Below, one piece after another: positions 19,115 to 26,667 of a stretch of DNA of 64,000 nt. Position 1 is the first letter of the stretch. Each line of letters opens with the position of its first letter. Made by a program: the position numbers and the translations under genes. The DNA is from Enterococcus cecorum DSM 20682 = ATCC 43198. Lineage in GTDB: Bacteria; Bacillota; Bacilli; Lactobacillales; Enterococcaceae. The notes beneath the pieces are model-generated. The model did not search any database and was not told the DNA's origin. It saw nothing but the letters and a program-made list of their open reading frames with translations. The stretch lies in NCBI RefSeq assembly GCF_000407565.1, contig NZ_ASWI01000001.1, positions 1 to 64,000 on the forward strand, given 5' to 3'.

Positions 19115-19909
19115 ATGGCTTTTTTACAAGCAAATATTTATTCCAATACTTTAGGAATGGAAGTAATGATAGATATTATTTTACCACAACAAACATATAA
19201 AAAATTCGGATCAAATAGTATAGGTGCGACAGAAGATGTTCCAGTTTTATATTTATTACATGGAATGGGCGGCAATCATAGTGTTTGGCACCGACGTACT
19301 TCAATTGAGCGTTATGTAAAAGACTTAGAGATTGCGGTGATTATGCCGTCAACGGACCTAGCGTGGTATACAGATACGCAATATGATATGAAATATTGGA
19401 CTTTTATCTCGGAGGAATTACCACAGCTTTGTCATGAGTTATTCCCACAATTAACGACTAAACGAGAAAAGACTTTTGCAGCTGGGCTTTCCATGGGTGG
19501 TTTTGGCGCATTAAAACTAGGCTTGCTTTGTCCAGAAAAATTTGCGGGAATTGCGGCGATGTCAGGAATGCTTACCTTGGTTGAAGCTAAAGAACAATTA
19601 TTCCAAGTGCGCGATGCAAGTTATTGGCGCGGCATTTTTGGCCCAGAAGAAACTTGGCGAACTTCAGAAAACGACTTTATCTATCAAATTACCCACTATC
19701 AAAAGGAACAAAAGAGCAAGTTTTTCATCTGTTGTGGGACGGAAGATGAGCTCTTGTTATCGAGTCAAATTGTTGTGGACCTCATGCAGAAAAATGACTT
19801 TGACGTGACTTTTAAAACCGGTCCAGGAGCACACGAATGGCAATTTTGGGATACTTGGATTCAAACGGTATTAAGCTGGATGCAAGAAATCATGCAACAA
19901 ACAAACTAA
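19115..19909 (+). CDS. estA: esterase of the EstA/esterase D family
   Basis: Cytoplasmic serine esterase of 264 aa, similar to the tributyrin esterase of lactococci. The nucleophile is in GLSMGGFGALKLG, the oxyanion region in LLHGMGGNHSVW, an Asp in CCGTEDELLL and the His in GAHEWQFWD. The start has a good site (AAAGGAAG) 12 bases upstream. It stands alone between a divergent transporter gene and a terminator. The natural substrate, short-chain acyl esters, is known for the family only. Confidence 0.9.
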   Translation: MAFLQANIYSNTLGMEVMIDIILPQQTYKKFGSNSIGATEDVPVLYLLHGMGGNHSVWHRRTSIERYVKDLEIAVIMPSTDLAWYTDTQYDMKYWTFISEELPQLCHELFPQLTTKREKTFAAGLSMGGFGALKLGLLCPEKFAGIAAMSGMLTLVEAKEQLFQVRDASYWRGIFGPEETWRTSENDFIYQITHYQKEQKSKFFICCGTEDELLLSSQIVVDLMQKNDFDVTFKTGPGAHEWQFWDTWIQTVLSWMQEIMQQTN

Positions 19910-19912
19910 GGA

Positions 19913-19960
19913 AAAAGCGTATCTACTTCATTGGTTACGAGGTAGGTACGCTTTTATTTA
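19913..19960. terminator. bidirectional terminator
   Basis: AAAAGCGTA pairs with TACGCTTTT; an inner stem and T-rich 3' side follow. Shared by convergent genes. Confidence 0.8.
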
Positions 19961-20419
19961 TTTTTGCAAAAATTGTTGTAGTTTTACTTTGCATGTTTGG
20001 CTCTTAGGCAATCCTTCTTGATAGTGGAGCGTGACTTTAGCGGTTAGCATATCTTTAGGCGTAATCTTAATCTTTTTAGGAATCGCTACATTAAGCTCTG
20101 CGTCTGTTAATCCTTTGACTTGTCCATTCTGCCATTCGATACTACGAGATACACTTGCTATTTCTTGATCTTTTGCGGTAATAACGACTGCAATATTTTT
20201 CACTTTTTCATCAATGAGATTGTCTATTTGCGGTAGTTTCGTGACTACGGCTTGCTTTTGATTACTAACCAGTTTTAAGCCTTTTAAATCCAAATCTTCT
20301 AAATCCTGAAAATTGACCTGATATACTTCTAATTGACTGGGTTGGCTGAAACGTCCTACCAAAAAACTAAGTCCCACAACAATCATCACTAAAAGAATAA
20401 TGGATAAATTCTTTTTCAT
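19958..20419 (-). CDS. membrane-anchored or secreted protein, unknown
   Basis: Hypothetical protein of 153 aa beginning MKKNLSIILL at 20419, where GGAGCGAG precedes the ATG; the longer frame adds 23 unlikely residues. One N-terminal membrane helix (residues 5-23) is followed by a soluble extracellular domain of mixed charge with two beta-rich stretches and a single Cys near the C-terminus. No family recognised. A candidate cre-like palindrome lies just upstream (20442-20455). Confidence 0.65.
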   Translation of the reverse strand: MKKNLSIILLVMIVVGLSFLVGRFSQPSQLEVYQVNFQDLEDLDLKGLKLVSNQKQAVVTKLPQIDNLIDEKVKNIAVVITAKDQEIASVSRSIEWQNGQVKGLTDAELNVAIPKKIKITPKDMLTAKVTLHYQEGLPKSQTCKVKLQQFLQK

Positions 20420-20441
20420 ATTTGCTCGCTCCTTATCTAAA

Positions 20442-20455
20442 TTTAAACGTTTACA
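20442..20455 (-). promoter_or_regulatory. candidate cre (CcpA site)
   Basis: TGTAAACGTTTAAA on the minus strand, one mismatch from the core catabolite-repression consensus, directly upstream of the start at 20419. Near-identical sequences occur at 2250-2263 and 48270-48283. Confidence 0.45.
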
Positions 20456-20494
20456 ATATGATTGTACCAAAAAAACGCTAAAGCACAAATCACT

Positions 20495-21064
20495 TTAGCG
20501 TCGTTTTTTTTCAATACAAAATAGAATCGGGGGTTGATTTTTTTGATTAATAAATTGATATTTCAGCACATTGATGCTTTCTTGGGGGAGCGCTTGGCAG
20601 TATTGCTCAACGGCCTGTAATTCTTCTGCTCCACCGGCATGACCATAGTAGCTGACCACAATGATGCGTCCTTTAGCCTTTAGTCGCGATAAGAGCCCGT
20701 CTAAAGCTTGCTGGGTTGTTTCAGGGAGTGTAATACAGTGCTTATCGCTATTCGGCAAATAACCTAGATTAAAAATAGCTGCTTGGATTTGATCTTCTGG
20801 GGCTAAATAGTCTAGAACATGCTCATGCCCTACTAGATGGCAAGCAACACGCGAGGTTAGATTGGCCTCACTTAAACGTTTGGTGGTTTGCTCGAGCGCT
20901 TGTTGCTGAATATCAAAGGCGTGAACCTGACCTTTTTCTCCAACTAATTCGGCTAAAAACAAGGTATCATGGCCATTTCCCATCGTTGCATCAACTACGA
21001 TATCCCCAGGCTGTACGCATTCCCTTAAGAGTTGATGGCTAAAATGTAAGGCAGTTTTTAGCAT
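20495..21064 (-). CDS. mnmM: tRNA methyltransferase MnmM (YtqB family)
   Basis: SAM-dependent class I methyltransferase of 189 aa. The SAM motif VVDATMGNGHDTLFLA starts near residue 22 and the motif IFNLGYLPNSDK lies near residue 95. YtqB/MnmM of Firmicutes adds the last methyl group of the wobble modification mnm5s2U in tRNA. The gene overlaps ytqA by 7 bases, the same pair order as in Bacillus, which supports the assignment. Confidence 0.82.
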   Translation of the reverse strand: MLKTALHFSHQLLRECVQPGDIVVDATMGNGHDTLFLAELVGEKGQVHAFDIQQQALEQTTKRLSEANLTSRVACHLVGHEHVLDYLAPEDQIQAAIFNLGYLPNSDKHCITLPETTQQALDGLLSRLKAKGRIIVVSYYGHAGGAEELQAVEQYCQALPQESINVLKYQFINQKNQPPILFCIEKKRR

Positions 21065-22020
21065 ATGTTCACCTGCTTACGAATATCGAATTTGCCTTGA
21101 TAAGAATCACGGCGCAACATTTCTTGATCAATGGCGTTTAGGACTTCCCATTTTTTCAAACTCCACATCGGACCGACAATCGACTCAAATGGTGCATCTC
21201 CGGTTAGACGATGGATGATAATGTCTTGTGGAATCAGTTCTAATTGGTCGCAAATGATATCGACATATTCTTTAAAGCCTAATAAGCGCAACCGTCCTTC
21301 GTGATAATCTCGGAGCATGCGGGTATTGCGCATCAAATGAAGTAGGTGCAATTTAATCCCTTGAATATCGGAATCTAGAATCGTTCGTTTGACATTTTCC
21401 ATCATCATTTCATAAGTTTCGCCAGGGAGGCCATTAATCAAGTGGGCGCAGACACGAATATTGTGCTTGCGTAATTTAGCAACACCGTCTAAATACGTTT
21501 GATAGCTATGGGCGCGATTGATTAGCTCGCTGGTTTGTTCATAGGTAGTTTGTAGGCCTAGTTCGACCCAAAGATAAAGGCGTTCATTCAGTTCAGCTAA
21601 GTATTCCACGACATCATCAGGTAGACAGTCCGGACGTGTCCCAATCGATAAGCCGACCACTCCAGGCAAATTCACCACTTGTTCGAAACGTTCTTTGATG
21701 ACGGCTAGTGGTGCGTGTGTATTGGTAAAGTTTTGAAAATAGACGATATATTGTGCAACGCCAGGCCATTTTTGATGCATCATATCAATCTCTTTTTGAA
21801 ATTGAATCGGTAGTGGATCTTCAGGTGCGACAATCATATCCCCTGAGCCAGATACGCTACAAAAAGTACACCCACCATGAGCCACAGTGCCATCACGGTT
21901 CGGACAATCAAAGCCACCATCAATCGGAACTTTAAAGATTTTCTCACCGAATTGTTGTCTTAAGGCATAATTCCATGAGTGATAACGTTTATTTTGATCT
22001 TCTGCATATAAAAATTTCAT
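21058..22020 (-). CDS. ytqA: radical SAM protein, YtqA/TIGR01212 family
   Basis: Radical SAM enzyme of 320 aa. The Cys cluster is in FDCPNRDGTVAHGGCTFC, a wider first spacing than CxxxCxxC, typical for this family. It lies directly upstream of and overlaps mnmM. The conserved pairing suggests a role in tRNA modification, but the exact reaction is not known to me. Confidence 0.88.
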   Translation of the reverse strand: MKFLYAEDQNKRYHSWNYALRQQFGEKIFKVPIDGGFDCPNRDGTVAHGGCTFCSVSGSGDMIVAPEDPLPIQFQKEIDMMHQKWPGVAQYIVYFQNFTNTHAPLAVIKERFEQVVNLPGVVGLSIGTRPDCLPDDVVEYLAELNERLYLWVELGLQTTYEQTSELINRAHSYQTYLDGVAKLRKHNIRVCAHLINGLPGETYEMMMENVKRTILDSDIQGIKLHLLHLMRNTRMLRDYHEGRLRLLGFKEYVDIICDQLELIPQDIIIHRLTGDAPFESIVGPMWSLKKWEVLNAIDQEMLRRDSYQGKFDIRKQVNIC

Positions 22021-22069
22021 CTAATAACTTCCTTATATTATGATATTATGATTCTGAGCCGAAAAAGGA

Positions 22070-22720
22070 TTAAGCACGTTTGTTAAATTCTTGGACAAAA
22101 CGTTTTTCGGCATAAATAGGATAGGTCAACAGCAACCAACCTAAGCCTAGTGAATAGCCAGCCAGGACATCGCTTGGATAATGCACGCCAAGATAGATAC
22201 GGCTACACCCAATGAGCAAGATGAATAAAGCGAGGATAACTTGGCAAATGCGTTGACTGGTCTTGTTGTGAATAAAAAGTGGCACGAAGAAAATCAGTGT
22301 CCCATATAAAACCATACTACCAGAAGAATGCCCACTAGGAAAGCTATAGCCTGGCGCGTGGACCAGATGCTCACCACTTGGACGTAGGCGATGGACTAAC
22401 ACTTTCACTATATTTGTTAAAGCTAAAGCCACACCAATCATGCCAGCACTTAACCAAAGCGCTTCTAGTTTGCGCTGTCCATAGATTAAGACGGCTATAA
22501 TGGCGATGGTTAAGATGACCATGGTAATCACATTGGCAAATTTGGTTATCCAACTAAAAAAGGCGGTACCTTGTGGACGTAGCGCTTGAATGGTTTGACT
22601 GATCGTTGTGTCAAAGCCTTTCAGAGTTGTCGGATAAAATTTAGCGATGTAAGTCAAAACCGCAAATAGTAGTAAAAAGCAGCTACCGGCAAATTGATAA
22701 TAAAGTTTGTTTTTCGTCAT
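22070..22720 (-). CDS. PAP2-family membrane phosphatase
   Basis: Membrane phosphatase of 216 aa with about six hydrophobic segments. The three phosphatase motifs are complete: KVLVHRLRP (about 103-111), PSGHS (about 128) and SRIYLGVHYPSDVLAG (about 170). Substrates in this family are lipid phosphates such as phosphatidylglycerol phosphate or undecaprenyl pyrophosphate; which one applies cannot be told. The gene is followed by ytqA on the same strand, 49 bases away. Confidence 0.88.
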   Translation of the reverse strand: MTKNKLYYQFAGSCFLLLFAVLTYIAKFYPTTLKGFDTTISQTIQALRPQGTAFFSWITKFANVITMVILTIAIIAVLIYGQRKLEALWLSAGMIGVALALTNIVKVLVHRLRPSGEHLVHAPGYSFPSGHSSGSMVLYGTLIFFVPLFIHNKTSQRICQVILALFILLIGCSRIYLGVHYPSDVLAGYSLGLGWLLLTYPIYAEKRFVQEFNKRA

Positions 22721-23096
22721 GTCTTTTCCTTTCTAGATACGAATAATTTTCTTAAACATTTCAGTCATATTACGTCAAATGAATAAGTTTGAGTTCTATT
22801 ATAGCCGAAATAGTAGTTTTTTAGTAGTAAGTAGTGAAAATACGCGCTGTTTTTCTAAATTTTTATAAAGAAATGTGTCCTTCGTGGAGGAAAAGTTTAA
22901 CCCTTCGATTAAGAATATAACAAATTGATGAATTTCATTCGTTTTTAAAGTAAAGCTTTTTGTTTTGGTGTATAATAAATCTTGAGCTTTTAGATGAACA
23001 TTTTACAGGTACATACGTTTGTTTAAAAGGTTTTTGGATAGTCTTTATAAAATAATATTTTAGAATCGATAATTTATTGATGTTGGAGGATAGAAA
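22721..23096. other. intergenic region before the autolysin
   Basis: A long AT-rich divergent region. A TATAAT at 22971-22976 is the best -10 candidate for the autolysin, leaving a leader of about 115 bases that ends in TTGGAGGATAG. I see no gene, no clear hairpin terminator and no strong regulator site. Confidence 0.4.
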
Positions 23097-26057
23097 ATGA
23101 AAAAACATACTGGTTATCAAGTGAAACATCATACAGCAAATCATAAAAAATATCGAAAATTAAGTAAAACAGCTGCGGTTGTGGGGAGTACTGTGACGGC
23201 TGTAAGTGTGGCTGCCCCATTAATGCCTGCGGTGAATGTTCAGGCAGATACTGTGCAATATAGCAGTGCATCTAGTCAACAACAATTTATCAATCAAATT
23301 GCCCCACATGCCCAGTCTGTAGCCAATGCCAATGATTTATATGCTTCAGTTATGATGGCTCAAGCGATTTTAGAAAGTGCGTGGGGGCAAAGTACGCTAG
23401 CTCAAGCACCCAACTATAATTTGTTCGGTATTAAAGGAAGCTATAATGGTCAAACCGTTTACATGGATACATTGGAATTTTTAAACGGTCAATGGGTAAC
23501 GAAAAATGAGCCTTTCCGTCGCTATCCTTCTTATGCAGAATCATTTATGGATAATGCGCGTACGTTAAGAACGGTCTCTTTCCAATCTGGGGTCTACTAC
23601 TATGCTGGGGCTTGGAAGAGTAACACAACTTCATATCGTGATGCTACAGCCTGGTTAACCGGACGTTATGCAACCGATCCTAACTATGCAACTTCGTTAA
23701 ACCGTATTATTGAAACATACGGGCTAACGCGATACGATACTGCGAGTAATGGCACTCCTTCTACAGTGATTGGTGGAGGGATTAGTTCAGAAAACAATGC
23801 AGGAGTAGTTAATAACCCAAGTCAATCTACTGGTAATCTCGGTGGCTCAACTTATACTGTTTCTGTTGGTGATACATTATGGGCAATTTCACGCAAATTT
23901 GGTGTGACTATTACACAATTGAAAAGTTGGAATAATTTGTCCAGTGATATGATTTATGTAGGACAAAAATTATCGATTCAAACAGGAACGGGAAATACAG
24001 CTGTGACTCCAACTCCGAGTACACCGGGAGTATCTAACAACCCAACCACTTCGAACGCTCAGACTTATACTGTGGTAGCAGGCGATTCAGTTTGGAAGAT
24101 TGCCCATCAATTCGGTATTTCGATGGATACTTTACGTAGTTTAAATAATATACAAAATAATTTTATCTATCCAGGACAAGTCTTGAAAATTCGAATTATT
24201 AGTAGTAATAATGTGACAACACCTACGCCTGAGTCAACTCCAAGTATTCCCACAGGTAGTCAGACAAGTACACAAACACCTACTAATCAAACAAGTGATA
24301 CAATTTATACAGTCAAATCCGGTGATAGTTTATGGGCGATTGCTAATAAACATGGCCTATCTGTGAGCCAATTGAAGAGCATAAACCACTTAACTAGCGA
24401 TATTATCTATCCAGGACAAAAACTTAATACCAAGACCAAAGTATCTTCGCAAGATACGGTTTCTTCATCGACAACCAAACCAGCACCAAGCCAAGAGTCG
24501 ATAACGTCAAGTAATACATCAACAAGCACTAGTAAGACATATACGGTTGCTTCTGGAGATAGCCTTTGGGCAATTGCTAATAAACATGGCTTATCTGTGA
24601 GTCAATTAAAGAATATGAATGGATTGACTAGTGATGTAATTTATCCAGGCCAAACATTAAAAGTAGGTCAAGGGAATAATACAAGTACGACAGCGCCAAG
24701 TAAAATAGCTACGACAACACCAGCACCAAGCCAAGTGCCGACAACGTCAAGTAATACATCAACAAGCACTAGTAAGACATATACGGTTGCTTCTGGAGAT
24801 AGCCTTTGGGCAATTGCTAATAAACATGGTTTATCTGTGAGTCAATTAAAGAATATGAATGGATTGACTAGTGATGTAATTTATCCAGGCCAAACATTAA
24901 AAGTAGGTCAAGGGAATAATACAAGTACGACAGCGCCAAGTAAAATAGCTACGACAACACCAGCACCAAGCCAAGTGTCGACAACGTCAAGTAATACGTC
25001 AACAAGCACTAGTAAGACATATACGGTTGCTTCTGGAGATAGCCTTTGGGCAATTGCTAATAAACATGGCTTATCTGTGAGTCAATTAAAGAATATGAAT
25101 GGATTGACTAGTGATGTAATTTATCCAGGCCAAACATTAAAAGTAGGTCAAGGGAATAATACAAGTACGACAGCGCCAAGTAAAATAGCTACGACAACAC
25201 CAGCACCAAGCCAAGTGCCGACAACGTCAAGTAATACATCAACAAGCACTAGTAAGACATATACGGTTGCTTCTGGAGATAGCCTTTGGGCAATTGCTAA
25301 TAAACATGGTTTATCTGTGAGTCAATTAAAGAATATGAATGGATTGACTAGTGATGTAATTTATCCAGGCCAAACATTAAAAGTAGGTCAAGGGAATAAT
25401 ACAAGTACGACAGCGCCAAGTAAAATAGCTACGACAACACCAGCACCAAGCCAAGTGTCGACAACGTCAAGTAATACGTCAACAAGCACTAGTAAGACAT
25501 ATACGGTTGCTTCTGGAGATAGCCTTTGGGCAATTGCTAATAAACATGGCTTATCTGTGAGTCAATTAAAGAATATGAATGGATTGACTAGTGATGTAAT
25601 TTATCCGGGTAAACAATTATTGGTAAGTCAAACAAGTAATTCGTCAGCTACAGTTAATTTAATTAGTTTGAATACAACGAATACGAATAGTTCTTCGAAT
25701 AACTTAAATAGAGCGGCTATTGTAGCTGAAGCAAATAAACATATTGGAAAACCTTATGCTTGGGGGGCGAAAGGACCAGATAGTTTTGATTGTTCGGGTT
25801 ATACTCGCTATGTGTTCTTGCAAGTAACAGGACGTGATATTGGTAGCAATACAGTAGCTCAAGAAAAAGCTGGTACAATTATTTCTGTTGATCAAGCTAA
25901 AGCAGGGGATTTGTATTTTTGGGGTTCTCAAGGTAGTAGTTACCATGTAGCGATTGCTTTAGGAAACGGTTCATATATTTATGCTTCAGAGCCTGGAGAC
26001 TTTGTAAAAATTGGCTCAGTAGCAAATTTTGCACCTGATTTTGCTGTACGGATGTAA
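23097..26057 (+). CDS. two-enzyme autolysin: glucosaminidase, eight LysM, NlpC/P60
   Basis: Secreted peptidoglycan hydrolase of 986 aa. A signal peptide with a long basic N-region ends near VQADT (residue 52). An N-terminal glucosaminidase (GH73-like) domain spans about 58-215 with the catalytic Glu in AILESAWGQS. Eight LysM cell-wall-binding domains follow, separated by Ser/Thr-rich linkers; the last five are almost identical. The C-terminal NlpC/P60 endopeptidase (about 870-986) has catalytic Cys in FDCSGY and His in SSYHVAIAL. Glycan and peptide cleavage in one protein suggests a role in septum splitting or wall turnover. Start is backed by GGAGGATAG. Confidence 0.93.
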   Translation: MKKHTGYQVKHHTANHKKYRKLSKTAAVVGSTVTAVSVAAPLMPAVNVQADTVQYSSASSQQQFINQIAPHAQSVANANDLYASVMMAQAILESAWGQSTLAQAPNYNLFGIKGSYNGQTVYMDTLEFLNGQWVTKNEPFRRYPSYAESFMDNARTLRTVSFQSGVYYYAGAWKSNTTSYRDATAWLTGRYATDPNYATSLNRIIETYGLTRYDTASNGTPSTVIGGGISSENNAGVVNNPSQSTGNLGGSTYTVSVGDTLWAISRKFGVTITQLKSWNNLSSDMIYVGQKLSIQTGTGNTAVTPTPSTPGVSNNPTTSNAQTYTVVAGDSVWKIAHQFGISMDTLRSLNNIQNNFIYPGQVLKIRIISSNNVTTPTPESTPSIPTGSQTSTQTPTNQTSDTIYTVKSGDSLWAIANKHGLSVSQLKSINHLTSDIIYPGQKLNTKTKVSSQDTVSSSTTKPAPSQESITSSNTSTSTSKTYTVASGDSLWAIANKHGLSVSQLKNMNGLTSDVIYPGQTLKVGQGNNTSTTAPSKIATTTPAPSQVPTTSSNTSTSTSKTYTVASGDSLWAIANKHGLSVSQLKNMNGLTSDVIYPGQTLKVGQGNNTSTTAPSKIATTTPAPSQVSTTSSNTSTSTSKTYTVASGDSLWAIANKHGLSVSQLKNMNGLTSDVIYPGQTLKVGQGNNTSTTAPSKIATTTPAPSQVPTTSSNTSTSTSKTYTVASGDSLWAIANKHGLSVSQLKNMNGLTSDVIYPGQTLKVGQGNNTSTTAPSKIATTTPAPSQVSTTSSNTSTSTSKTYTVASGDSLWAIANKHGLSVSQLKNMNGLTSDVIYPGKQLLVSQTSNSSATVNLISLNTTNTNSSSNNLNRAAIVAEANKHIGKPYAWGAKGPDSFDCSGYTRYVFLQVTGRDIGSNTVAQEKAGTIISVDQAKAGDLYFWGSQGSSYHVAIALGNGSYIYASEPGDFVKIGSVANFAPDFAVRM
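24503..25606 (+). repeat. 240-bp tandem repeats encoding LysM plus linker
   Basis: Five copies with a 240-bp period lie inside the autolysin gene. Marker differences alternate: linker GTGCCGACAACG in copies 2 and 4, GTGTCGACAACG in 3 and 5; CATGGT in copies 2 and 4, CATGGC in 1, 3 and 5. So copies 4-5 repeat copies 2-3 exactly, a 480-bp duplication. Confidence 0.95.
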
Positions 26058-26126
26058 TAATCTTAACCTAGACAACATTTCTGCTATAGCAAATACGGAA
26101 AATAGTAGAAGAGAACGATTGTTAAC

Positions 26127-26155
26127 TTGAATTTTATTGTAAAATTTGTTACGAT
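26127..26155 (+). promoter_or_regulatory. leuS promoter
   Basis: TTGAAT and TACGAT with an exact 17-base spacer; transcription would start about 26162, just before the T-box leader. Confidence 0.7.
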
Positions 26156-26174
26156 AAAACCAACTTATACTTCA

Positions 26175-26405
26175 CATTGACAAGGAACAGTAAAAAGTGA
26201 TGCAGATTCAGAGAGAGTATGGTTGGTGCAAATACTCCTGACAACTTTTGAAGCTCGCCTTGAAGTGATGGGTGCTGAAAGTAGTAGGCATCCACGGTGA
26301 CAATCGTTAACATGTTCAAGGTCAGCAATGTCTGATGAAGAATAGGTGGTACCACGTGTGAATGACGTCCTATAGGGAATATTACGTTCCTTATAGGACT
26401 TTTTG
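26175..26405 (+). promoter_or_regulatory. T-box riboswitch of leuS
   Basis: The T-box sequence AGGTGGTACCACG is at 26344-26356, followed by a terminator stem (26367-26378 with 26388-26399) and five T. The upstream stem I region contains GAGAGAGTATGG and a CTC triplet at 26254-26256 that could be the leucine specifier. Uncharged tRNA-Leu would stabilise the antiterminator and allow leuS transcription. Confidence 0.88.
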
Positions 26406-26410
26406 TATAA

Positions 26411-26538
26411 GGTTGTGAGAAGGGTCGATTAGCTACTAGCAGCTAAGTTTGTCCGGAATGTCAGGGAAATCCACTGTATTTAAAGATTTTCCTAGACAGA
26501 CCGGCTTAGATGCGATGTAGCTACCCTTCGAACACCGT
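26411..26538 (+). repeat. palindromic repeat module, type II, copy A
   Basis: A 128-bp element starting GGTTGTGA and ending CGAACACCGT, inside the leuS leader between the T-box terminator and the coding start. It folds into one long hairpin: GAAGGGT and AGCTAC pair with GTAGCTACCCTTC, CTAAG with CTTAG, CCGG with CCGG, GTC with GAC, and GGGAAATC with GATTTTCC, with five-base bulges on the 5' arm. A second copy is at 47289. A decayed partial copy seems to follow at about 26543-26570. Confidence 0.85.
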
Positions 26539-26667
26539 GTATAAGGCCGATCAGCTACGAGCGGATAAGCAATCAATATATGAAGTGTTCACACGACATG
26601 ATTTCATCAGGACCCTTTAGCTAGTCTAAGGTTCAAGATATACCATATTTTTTAGGAGGAAAAGCAA

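Noticed and set aside
22930-23096. WalR (VicR) box before the autolysin
   Set aside because: TTTACA at about 23001 has no second half-site at the required spacing.
24503-25606. Regular 240-bp repeats as a possible CRISPR or other array
   Set aside because: The repeats are in frame inside the autolysin gene and encode LysM domains; units are far longer than CRISPR repeats and have no unique spacers.
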